From Rhizophlyctis rosea (taxonomy: Eukaryota > Chytridiomycota > Chytridiomycetes > Rhizophlyctidales > Rhizophlyctidaceae), in contig JADGJC010000486.1 in NCBI GenBank assembly GCA_027596075.1, positions 1 through 23,068 of the forward strand: 23,068 bases of DNA, written 5' to 3'. Both the position numbers and the translations under genes were made by a program. The notes under the pieces were generated by a model that had not been told where the DNA came from, searched no databases, and saw nothing but the letters and a program-made list of their open reading frames with translations. This document shows positions 1 through 8,837 of this stretch, piece after piece (position 1 is the first letter of the stretch; every line of letters starts with the position of its first letter).

Positions 1-45
1 TCAGTGGAACCCAAAACCACAATTCTACCATTGAACTACAACACT
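1..45 (-). tRNA. tRNA-Pro (UGG), truncated by window edge
   Basis: Read on the minus strand from position 45 down, the sequence folds as the 5' part of a tRNA. There is a 7-nt acceptor strand (45-39), then TA, a 4-bp D stem GTTC/GAAT closing the loop AATGGTA, and a 5-bp anticodon stem with one T-T mismatch. The loop is TTTGGGT, giving anticodon TGG (complement of bases 11-13) for proline. The D-arm matches the A-box pattern TRGYNNARYGG. The T arm and 3' acceptor lie outside the window, so pairing of the acceptor cannot be tested. The short D loop and the D-arm and anticodon arm look more like fungal mitochondrial tRNA-Pro than the cytosolic type, so an organelle-derived insertion is possible. 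Confidence 0.55.
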
Positions 46-643
46 CTAATTACTTTTCTCGGCAAGGGTCATTAGTGCAACACATAACACAACCAATTCA
101 ACCAACAAAGATAAAGGCGAAATCCACCAAATTAGAGGAGAAGAACTCATTAAGAGCCTTAAGGAACTACACTACTTTACTTTTCTTATCCTGAAATCCC
201 AGGAATAGCTTGTATTAACCGTACTTTTCTATTGGATGCACCAATAAGTTAAAGTGGTTATTTGGATTGTGTTAGGGTAGTCATTATCAGGTGGCCAAGG
301 GAAAGGATAGAGATAATGGTTAGGAAAGTACCGATAGTCATAAAGGAGTTCCAGTTCAGATAACCAGCGACAGAAGGTCGAGCTGGTTTGAGCAAATTGA
401 CCAATCTGTAGGTATGTATAGGGAGGTCGCCACACCTGGAGAAGAGCGTCGACAATTGCAAGACTGTGCCTCCAGAAACGCTGGCTGTGCCGCTGCTCCC
501 GCGTATGGTTCACAGTGCCTCGAATGCGCATCCGTTTTCTCTCTCCCACGTTTCCAACGCCGCAAACTTGTTGTCTTTTGTTGTATTCATGTCAACTGCC
601 TCTAACCTACAAGTATGCAATCATTCACGCCGGCATATGCATA
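46..643. other. intergenic, no supported gene
   Basis: This AT-rich stretch lies between the tRNA-like edge and the first coding gene. I see no recognisable domain, repeat or RNA. An unsupported minus-strand open frame of about 100 codons (ATG near 530, stop near 229) has no motif I recognise and is not called. The right end presumably carries the promoter and 5' leader of the gene starting at 644. Confidence 0.5.
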
Positions 644-3041
644 ATGATACAGAACACGCCCATCACACTGCTGAGCTTGATCACCACTCTCCCCAATTAC
701 TACTTCCTCACTTTCCTCCCACATATCCGGGACACCTTGACTTTACGAGCCGCTCATCGCGCTTTACGTTTATCAATCAACCTCAAAGAACTTGTGCACA
801 CCATCTTGCGGCAAACAGGATGGAACAGCAAAGATGAAGTCCAGGACGCGTTCATACTCTTGGACGCTCTCTCTGGGTTGAAAGCTGATTTTGAAGCTCA
901 CCAGCGCCGGTCGCAATCAGTTTCCTTGGTACGTATTTCGCTGGTTCCGTCCGACTGCCGCTTCATCCAACCCGTCCCATTAGCAAAATGCCCCATCGAG
1001 GAACGGTGAAAACTTCAAGATATTTACCACTGAATTGCAAACGTTTCCTCTGCCCCATCCAAATCATCCCATTACCGTCGCACGCCTCACTCTACCTGCA
1101 AAATTAAGGTCCATCCACCATATGTCACACCTCCCTTCGCACATTCACTTCATGGTACGCCACGCCTACAGCACTGGCTTGAACCCACGCAGCTTCCTAA
1201 CCGGTGTATGTAGAAAATATTGGGAGCACGGGAAGCGGAAATATGGGTTCACATAAGCACCCCAGAACTGGCGAAGACTTTGGAATCCTATGAGCCTGTA
1301 GGAACGTGGGAGGGAGTACTAGCTTACGACGGTGTGCTGGGTGAAAATGGAGAGGAGCGGGCATGGAATCGTCGGTTAGCGGGACTGTTGGCCCACATAT
1401 TTAGACAAGGTGAGGTGTGTGGGTATAAGCATTGGAATGCCAAAGGTGTGAGAAGAGCTCTGGCCATTCACCTTCGTGGAGAGTGGGGTGAACAAGTGGA
1501 TTTTGGACGTTATCCTGGGAACATACAATGGGATGTGGTAAGTGGGCCAGGAGAGGTTTCTCAAATTTTGATCTTTTGAATGGTCTCTGTTGTTGTTTGA
1601 TGATAATGAAGGAATATCTGTCATGACGCACTGGATAAGGCTTATTTCTTCAAACGAACCCCACAATTCAATGCTGACACTCCTTACTCTTCTCATTAAG
1701 GGAGATATGAATCCTAATGACCAGAACATCAGATCCAAAGTCATAAATCTACAACCACAACCCATCCTCGACTTCCTTCGCCCTCTCCTCCACCTTCAGA
1801 ATCACGCTTCATCACCTTTGCCAGAGCTTATCTCCACTACCCGTACATGGTACCAATGCCGGCTGTCCACTCCAGAAAAGGTCCTTCACAGAGTTGATCA
1901 AATCTGTCCCGTCAATCCATGGGAACAGGTCGTCCTTCTTCGCGCGCTGGAAGGTTATCAATGGGAGAGCAGCCCAAATTGCAATTACAGGTTTCCACCC
2001 ATTCATCGTGATGACAAGCCCATCACTGAAATGTTTACGGATGATTTGATTGATGGGGAGTGTGTAATTTGGGTGAGTTTCCCCCATGCATTCTAATGTA
2101 ACTGTTTGATGAGTAGCTGTTTTCGTTCCATCGTTGAAGTGGAAAGATCCATCTTCATAGTATTTGCAATCAAACCATTCTTCTGATCATCCTCGTTTTG
2201 GTGTGAAGAGGTGGACGGTCATCCACTTCATTTCACATTTCGAATGCAATCACGCCTCCATAAATTCAACCCCATCGACGACAGCGTTAAGGGCCATGAA
2301 GAATATCGTTTTACTTGCCTGAACACCACGATAGGAAAATCCGCCAATCTCTTGAGCCCCGAAGGACGCGATCAGGTGGCACGATGGCCGGGGTTACCAG
2401 ACTAAAGTGTGCAATCAGCAACGCTTTACAATACCATATTTGTAGCTTGCATGGGGCCGAACCCGTACTATGAACGAGCGTGGTTGCACTGCTTGAATGG
2501 GATACCGCCGGTGTTGGAGGAACAACAGCAATATCCGTTGTTTTGTGATCGTTGGGTGGGGCAGGAAGTGGATGAGGGGAAGGATGAATCGTATGATGGG
2601 ATGGATTATGTCGATGTTGATGGACAAGAAGACAATAGCGGATGCGAGGACGATTTGGGGACTGATTTGGAAATTGGGGAGGAGGAGGTTCGGTTGTTGG
2701 TGGAAGATGGTGGGAAAGAACTTGATGATTTGTTGCCGGTTGGGTATAGACTGGGTCATTTGGCTGGAGAGGGTACACAGTTGGATTCGGAAGTGGAAGG
2801 CGGTGGGCATGTGGAGCATAAGGATGTGGGTGCACTTCATGCCACGCATGTTGACGCCGTAGAGGATATGGCCGTGGACAGCCAAGATGAAGGAAATGTG
2901 GTCGATCTGGATTTGGATACAATGGATCTGGATAGTGAAGTCAATAGGGCAAATCAAGGGTATATTGATGCAGACTTTAATCATTTGAAGATTGTGTACG
3001 AGATGCTGAACGCATCATTGCGTGACCATATCTTTGAATAG
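644..3041 (+). CDS. unknown multi-exon protein with acidic C-terminal half
   Basis: Not recognised. Exons supported by frame and splice sites are 644-928, 984-1154, 1214-1537, 1701-2072 and 2211-about 2307; a final coding stretch runs to the stop at 3041. Introns 1-4 have donors GTACGT, GTACGC, GTAAGT and GTGAGT and AG acceptors; intron 3 has a CTGAC branch. The ATG at 644 (A at -3) is chosen over an in-frame ATG at 524. The N-terminus (residues about 8-42, Leu-rich then LRAAHRALR) is weakly F-box-like. The part coded by 2520-2970 is rich in Asp and Glu (GMDYVDVDGQED, DLDLDTMDLDSE). Between exon 5 and the last coding stretch the frame is unbroken except for one TAA at 2403-2405. A weak GTTTTA intron (2308-2418) would remove it and give 623 aa. 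Otherwise the gene is interrupted there. Confidence 0.5.
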
Positions 3042-3385
3042 AGGGAGTTCGTGCTGAAAAAGTGCGCAAGGCTGCTGACATTGGGTATAATGTAGTTGCG
3101 TGTAAGAATTCCATGGGATCATGGCTCCAAGAAAGAAGTTGCCATGTAGCCGCAGGAAAGACACTCCGAGTGTTCTGATCCCCTAGCGGCACAGTGACGT
3201 CCTGAAATGTCCTTCCGAGCCCCATCTCTCTACATCCTACAGCTGTGTTCAAAACCAAACCTCCACTCCCTGCTTCGAAGTTCTGACCTTACTGACCTTG
3301 CAATGTTCCAACTGCCCATCAATACCTCACTGACTTCAGCTTTTACAGCACGCCCACTCCTTCACCCGCTTTGACAAGTTCAAAC
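3042..3385 (+). promoter_or_regulatory. intergenic region upstream of the W-W repeat gene
   Basis: This gap of 344 bp separates two plus-strand genes. Its last 120 bp are pyrimidine-rich on the plus strand, as is common just upstream of fungal start codons. No clear TATA box, terminator or repeat is seen; the presence of a promoter is inferred from position only. Confidence 0.35.
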
Positions 3386-4891
3386 ATGCTGGCTCTACCC
3401 CTCGAACTCATCACCGACATTATCCTCATCTCCACCCCACCCGCAACCTCCTTCCGCATCGGCGTCATCCTCTCCGTCCAATACTCCCACCCCGACCTCC
3501 GCAATGCCTTCATCCCTTTCCTCCGCACCGCCACTATGGATAATGCGTCCAGGCGTGGGCAGATAGATCTCCTCAACTGGTGGCTCAACTGGCTCACCAG
3601 CAACCCGTCCCGAGCCGAAAAATACTGGCAGCTTCCCAACATATTAGATGGCCAGCTACCTAAGAAACGGCTTGCTGACCATCTGGAGTGTATATGCTCC
3701 CCCAGCTGCCTGGATATTCTCCAGCCCCCGGCGGTTTACTGGTCTCCAGCTGCTGTTGACAGCGCCAGTCGGTCCGGCCATATCGAGGTTTTGAATTGGT
3801 GGAAGAGCAGTGGGTTGGGATTTAGTTATACAAAGAAGGCTATTGACGAGGCATGTGGATCAGGTCATGTAGATGTTTTGGAGTGGTGGAAGAACTCTGG
3901 AATGTATTTCCAATATTCGACAGACGCTCTCATCAATGCCAGTGGGGGTGGCCATATAGACATTCTAGAATGGTGGAAACATAGCGGTCTTTCTCTTCAG
4001 TCCCCCTACCGTGCGCTCATATCTGCTGCGGCCAACGGTCACGTCAACGTTCTTCAGTGGTGGAAGGATAACGGTTCGGAGGAGACAATCCGGTGGGAAA
4101 CACACAAAAATGCTCGGGAAACCTTCCTTGATGCTGCATCCGCCAACGGCCACCTCTCCATCCTGCTCTGGGGCAAACGAAACCGGCTCCAACAAACCAT
4201 CGAAAACCTGTACACTCCCACCGCCATGAATCAAGCTAGTAAAAACGGCCACATCCATGTGTTGGAATGGTGGAAGACACGCTCGGGTTTACCGATGTTA
4301 TTCACCTCCGAGGCTATGGACAGTGCAAGTGAAGAAGGGCGGATAGATGTGTTGGACTGGTGGAAAGGCAACTTCAAGGCTGGGAAATTGAAGTACTCTG
4401 CCAAGGCGATGCTCAAAGCCAGTGAGAAGGGCCATCTCGATGTTCTGGTATGGTGGAAACGGAGTGGGTTGGAACTGCGATATGACGGTGAAAGTGTAAT
4501 GGAGGCAGCTAGTGAGCGTGGGCAGGTAGCGGTGTTGGAATGGTGGAAACGGAGTGGGTTGCAGTTGGGGAATCGTAATGATTATGCTCTATTTGCCGCT
4601 AGTAGGAAGGGTCATGTAGAGGTATTGGAATGGTGGAGACGAAGCGGATTGAAATTTCCAGAAAGTGCTGCCATTGCAATGGATATGGTCAGTAGGGAGG
4701 GACATCTGGCGGTCTTGGATTGGTGGAGATGGACTGGGGTGGAGCTGGCGCAGGTGCGATATTTGTGGAATGCAGTCATGTGGGCTCAACAGAGGGGAAT
4801 GACGGAGGTTGTGGAGTGGTGGGAACGGCTTAGATGGGACATGGTGTGGGAGGACTTTTGTAGGCTGGACTTTGAGGATGAGGATCGGTGA
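3386..4891 (+). CDS. F-box-like / ankyrin-like W-W repeat protein
   Basis: An intronless 501-residue protein. Residues 1 to about 50 (starting MLALPLELITDIILIS) resemble a short F-box-like N-terminus, a weak call. The rest is about 13 tandem units of roughly 30-37 residues with consensus AsxxGHxxVLeWWkxSGL, for example SGHIEVLNWWKSSGL and KGHLDVLVWWKRSGL. The helix-turn-helix pattern with GH before VL is ankyrin-like, but a paired Trp replaces the usual ankyrin positions. One mid-array unit has LLWGKR instead of the W-W. Such proteins are usually adaptors that bind other proteins; with an F-box they could present substrates to an SCF ubiquitin ligase, which is inference. The start is the first ATG of the frame. 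Similar W-W ankyrin families are, to my knowledge, expanded in chytrids and some other protists. High confidence that it is a gene and a repeat protein, low for function. Confidence 0.85.
   Translation: MLALPLELITDIILISTPPATSFRIGVILSVQYSHPDLRNAFIPFLRTATMDNASRRGQIDLLNWWLNWLTSNPSRAEKYWQLPNILDGQLPKKRLADHLECICSPSCLDILQPPAVYWSPAAVDSASRSGHIEVLNWWKSSGLGFSYTKKAIDEACGSGHVDVLEWWKNSGMYFQYSTDALINASGGGHIDILEWWKHSGLSLQSPYRALISAAANGHVNVLQWWKDNGSEETIRWETHKNARETFLDAASANGHLSILLWGKRNRLQQTIENLYTPTAMNQASKNGHIHVLEWWKTRSGLPMLFTSEAMDSASEEGRIDVLDWWKGNFKAGKLKYSAKAMLKASEKGHLDVLVWWKRSGLELRYDGESVMEAASERGQVAVLEWWKRSGLQLGNRNDYALFAASRKGHVEVLEWWRRSGLKFPESAAIAMDMVSREGHLAVLDWWRWTGVELAQVRYLWNAVMWAQQRGMTEVVEWWERLRWDMVWEDFCRLDFEDEDR
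3748..4825 (+). repeat. tandem ankyrin-like W-W coding repeat array
   Basis: About 12 consecutive units of roughly 85-120 bp encode the motif G-H-x-x-V-L-x-W-W; a further unit lies upstream near 3535-3580, before an interrupting segment. DNA identity between units is moderate: the string encoding WWKRSG recurs almost exactly near 4451 and 4544, whereas most units differ at many codons. The array is therefore old and diversified rather than a recent slippage product. Spacing lengthens in the middle (4090-4330), where two units carry insertions. Confidence 0.75.
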
Positions 4892-5265
4892 AATAGAAGG
4901 CCCCCCACTGGTTTGCGCGTATATTATTCTGATGTAATTGGACGGATAGGGAGCGTTTCCGCCAAATGATGGCGACTGCCGTCATTCCCGGAACGCTTGG
5001 AGTGAGTGCATTCGGAACAATCAACCAAAAAGGATACATGTATCATTCTATGCATGAGCAGGTCATACTGCTTAATTTACATTCTAAACACTGCAAAGAA
5101 GAAATTACAGTAAAGCGTAACGAAAAAACTAACTACAAGAAAAAACAACAGAGGAACGAAAGCACGGACCGCAACACGCCCGCTTTTGGTGCCTAATCAT
5201 CATAATCATCATAAACTTCTACCCTCATCGACGTCATAACCCCTAACTACAAAGACCCCTAAGAA
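4892..5265. other. intergenic between convergent genes
   Basis: The 374 bp between the stop of the W-W repeat gene and the stop of BTA1 should hold the 3' ends of both transcripts. There is an A-rich stretch on the plus strand around 5093-5160 and a short ATC/CAT tandem (AATCATCATAATCATCATAA) at 5195-5214. No gene is supported. Confidence 0.45.
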
Positions 5266-8085
5266 TCACAGTTTCTCCCCACACCAAAAACTCGCATACA
5301 TATTCACCCTATCCAACAACCTCTCCCCACCCCCCTCTCCATCCCCACCCCGAACCTGCAAACACCAAACCCTAAACCCCCTCCCCTCAAACAACCGATT
5401 ATACCACGGCCCCCGACTCGCACTCCTCCAAAACGCCCTCCCACCCTTACACAACTTCCTCCCTACAGCCTCAACCTCCTTATCCACATCCCCCTCACTA
5501 AACCAATCCAGGTGATCCATCAGTACGACTTTCGTTAATTCGCCGTCTGCAATGTGGTGGTTGAGGACGTTCATTACTACGTCGGTGTAGATCCGGATGG
5601 AGTCCAGGCGGTCCGGGTTGGATTTTAGGGTTGTGAAACCGGAGGGGGAGAGGTAGGCGGGGGTGGTGGAGGGGTCGTAGCGGAGCATGAGGGGGAGGTA
5701 CCAGAAGTAGTTGGAGGACTTTAGGTGCGTTGTTTCGAGGACTGGGTCGAGGGAGCGAACAATGTAGTCGTAGGCTGGGCCTGGGGATATGGGGTGAAGG
5801 TTGTGAGTCGTACGTTTTCGACAGCAATGAGGACAAGTTTGGATTTAGATCCCCAAGTAAATAAACAGCAGGACGTAAACAAACAAACCACCTCCTACAG
5901 CTCTCTTCCAAACAAACCCAAAAAAAGGTATAGGAAAATAATGAAATGAAAGAAAGAACAACACCCACCCTCTTTCAAAACCATCTGCATCTGCGCCGGC
6001 GGAATCCCCAACGCACCCCACAAAAACCTCTCATTATTCAATATCCGAATCAACCAAGCACTCAAAAAGTGCGGCCGAATCTCCTGTCTCCAAATCCCTC
6101 TCTGCTCCTCCAATGTATCCGCATTACACATTCTCTCCACCGCCCCCTTCAGTCCCCTCAACTTAATCACAAACTGCACCACCCGGATAGCAAGACCGGA
6201 GCAACCCGTTTTGAAAAGAGTTGTGAAGTCAGCGTTTTCTTTCCAGAAATGATAGGCGTAGGGCGAGAGGTGTGGTGAGAGATGTGTGTCGAGGAGGGAG
6301 GAGAAAGTGGGGAGATACCCTTCGCCGAAGAGTTTGTAGAATGAGTCGTAGTCTAATGATGCGATACCTGCTAATTTGAGTTCTAACAGGTTGTTCTGAC
6401 AAGGGTTAAGATCCACCGCGTAAATCCGTTGAGGACCGACAGCAGCGACGTATTCAAGGACGTTGCAGCCCCCGCTCGTGATGCATAGCATGCGGTCGTC
6501 GGGTTTTAGGTCCATGAATTTGAGGTCCACTTGCGGGTCTTCCCATGTGAAGGCGTAGATGTAGGTGGCGAAACGGGATGTGAGGTGGGCTTCGAAGGGT
6601 TGACGCCATCGAAGGCCTTGGCCGTGCACATGACTGCTGGATACATGTCCCCCTTCCCGTTGTCCCTCAACGCCCTCCACCATTCCCTCCCTCACCGAAC
6701 CCTCCTCACCCACATCACTCTCCCCCGCAAACTCCTCCATCGCCATACTTTCCAATGACAAGGCATACCCGTCGCCCTTCGCCCCCAACCAAACATAATA
6801 CGGGATATCCACCACAGGCTGGACGAAGTGGTTCTTCAGGTTGATCGATTTGATGGTTTTGAATTTGTATTCTAGGTATTCTCTTCGCATGGGGTTGAGA
6901 AAGACATTGTCGAGGTCGAACCAGATGGCCCAGAACCAGCGGGAGAGCCATGAGAGCTGCCGGCTGGGGTCGTCGGAGCGTTTGGGGGAGACATAGAAGT
7001 CCGCTACGCCTGTGAAATGGGGTCAGTTTGATGTGAACCATGAATGATGATAATGATCCTAACTCACCAAAAATACCCGTTGGACTGATGATCTGCGCCA
7101 ACCGATCAATCAGCGGATACACCGATTCCATCATGGAAAGAGAGTATGACATGGTGATCAAAGCAATCTCCAATGTCTCCGGTCCATCCTCCTCAGGGAT
7201 TTGGAACTTTGCCGCATCCATACACAAGACCCGCACATTATCCCACCCCAACCGCTTGAACCGCTCCTCCGCTACTCTGCACAGTGAGGGCGTGATGTCC
7301 ACAACGTAGATGCGGAAAAAGTTGCTAATGGGCATGTATTTGTTCATTTTCTCAACGTTCTCGCCCGTCCCGCCCCCAATGTCAATCCAGGCACAGCGAC
7401 GCTCGTCCTTTTCTGTGTTTGGTTTTGCAGTTTGTGATGTTGCTGTGTTGCGATTGCACTCGTAGTATTGGCACAGCTGGGCTGCGCAAAGTTTCAGCAT
7501 GGTTCCTCGTCCACGCAGTAGCCTGATGGGGTATGATCAGTCGACGTCACAAGATCATAAGTAAAACTGCCTGATCTCTCACCTCCGCCGCGTGACATCG
7601 TACACCTCCGCCTGCCCCTCATAAAACTTCTCTAACCTCTGCTGGTGCTGGTCAGCATCGACCCCTAACGGCGCCTTCCGCTTCAAAAATGGTTTGACAA
7701 AGCAATTCCACGCGAAAATCACGTATGCTTTCCCATGCTTTCCCAGCACTGGTGCAACATAGAACGCGGTAAGTGAAATGAACAGCACGCCGACCACCTG
7801 ATACGCGCGAGGAAGGAGCCGGACGCCGCCTAGCCATCTGACAATGGTAGATCGCATCCAGAATAGGCAAATAATTGACACAGCTAACAGTATTCGGACA
7901 AAGTAGCTCCGGTGGTCGACAAGGGAATGGCGGCGGAGTGCGCCGTCAGTGCGGGATTTTATGAGTTTGGAAGGGTTGTCCACGACATCTTCTTTGGGCG
8001 TTGACGGCGTTACGGAGGAACTTCTGGAACGTAGTTCAGACATATTCCATTTTGTAGAATTCGCTTGCATGTTGACGTTTGACAT
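5266..8085 (-). CDS. BTA1: betaine lipid (DGTS) synthase, BtaB-BtaA fusion
   Basis: Makes the phosphorus-free membrane lipid diacylglyceryl-N,N,N-trimethylhomoserine. The BtaA half transfers 3-amino-3-carboxypropyl from S-adenosylmethionine to diacylglycerol and the BtaB half adds three methyl groups. Exons (5'->3'): 8085-7583, 7522-7068, 7009-5969, 5780-5266, giving 837 aa; all junctions keep frame. Residues about 60-110 hold two hydrophobic segments, suggesting membrane (ER) anchoring. The methyltransferase SAM motif DIGGGTGEN is at about residue 215. The C-terminal BtaA domain has YAFTWEDP, the SAM-site TSGGCNVLEY near 498, AVDLNPCQ near 519 and LMDHLDWF towards the end. Methyltransferase-first order is that of the eukaryotic enzyme. 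A Gly/Glu-rich insert of about 40 residues precedes YIYAFTWEDP. The ATG at 8085 was chosen; in-frame ATGs at 8070 and 8043 are alternatives. In other fungi and algae the enzyme is induced by phosphate starvation. Confidence 0.93.
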
Positions 8086-8320
8086 TTGCAAGTCCTCCCA
8101 CTTCAGCAACGGACTTTGACAGCTTGGATCGCGAAGAACAAGTTGTTCTCGCGAACTCTCAAAAGAACAACAATTTGCAGACTAGTCAAACATGCAACAC
8201 TGCTGCAAGAACCGTGCCCAGGCTGGCTTTTTCCCACGGATATGATGACTTAGTTGTACTAGCCCGGCTCGTAAGTGTGAAGGTGGGTGTAGGAGAGTTG
8301 GGAGAGCGGAGCAGAAGGAA

Positions 8321-8338
8321 GCGCGCAGCTGTGCGCGC
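8321..8338. repeat. short GC-rich inverted repeat
   Basis: Two perfect 7-bp arms (GCGCGCA / TGCGCGC) flank a 4-nt loop, GCTG. The site lies about 235-255 bp upstream of the BTA1 start codon. It could be a dimeric protein-binding site or a small hairpin; no function can be read from sequence. Confidence 0.5.
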
Positions 8339-8422
8339 AATCTTGGAGTGAGAAGTGCATGTGGCACAAGGTCCAAACCGCCACAACGCGTCTGCTCCAA
8401 ATTTTGGGGACCGGCTTCCATG

Positions 8423-8437
8423 TGACTCATGACTCAT
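8423..8437. promoter_or_regulatory. tandem TGACTCA (bZIP/Gcn4-type) sites
   Basis: Two copies of TGACTCA (8423-8429 and 8430-8436) abut head to tail, about 340 bp upstream of the BTA1 ATG. TGACTCA is the established binding core for fungal Gcn4/AP-1-type bZIP factors, which respond to amino-acid limitation or stress. A chance adjacent pair is unlikely, but binding is not shown. BTA1 consumes S-adenosylmethionine, so amino-acid control would make sense; that link is inference. Confidence 0.5.
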
Positions 8438-8837
8438 CACATCAGGTCATGCTCTCAGTGTTCCATCCGGCCGCATCGGACTTGTTGAAGAAGAGACACC
8501 AGGCGGGTGGACAACCAGATCGACGAGATCGTAGATGATGGACAATCATTGAGAGACGCCCATCCGAAGTATCATTACTGTTTTAATTGGAAGTATTGGA
8601 TGCACTCAATGCCAGAGGCCGTTCGGCGGGCTCTTCTTTCGAGAAAAGAACTTGAAGAGCAAAGAGAAAACTTTCATTGTCAGCCCATTATGGTTACTTG
8701 TAATGCTTATTACCACAGACATCATAGTCAAAACAGTAATGATTGCTGTTTTTACTTGTATCCCGCAATGCGCATCCCAACATATTTCCGACCCCATGAC
8801 TCCGCCTACCGATATTCACACGGCACCCTTTTCCGCC

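Larger units (their letters stand above)
8086..8837 (-). promoter_or_regulatory. BTA1 upstream region
   Basis: These 752 bp separate the BTA1 start from the end of the next minus-strand gene and must include the BTA1 promoter. They hold a tandem TGACTCA pair (8423-8436) and a GC-rich hairpin (8321-8338), listed separately. A plus-strand frame at about 8507-8902 has no ATG near its start and no recognisable motif, so it is not called as a gene. Confidence 0.5.

Noticed and set aside
229..549. Minus-strand open frame of about 100 codons from an ATG near 530, rich in Trp, Tyr and Pro.
   Set aside because: No domain, no splice partners and AT-rich low-information context; it overlaps the presumed promoter of the first gene.
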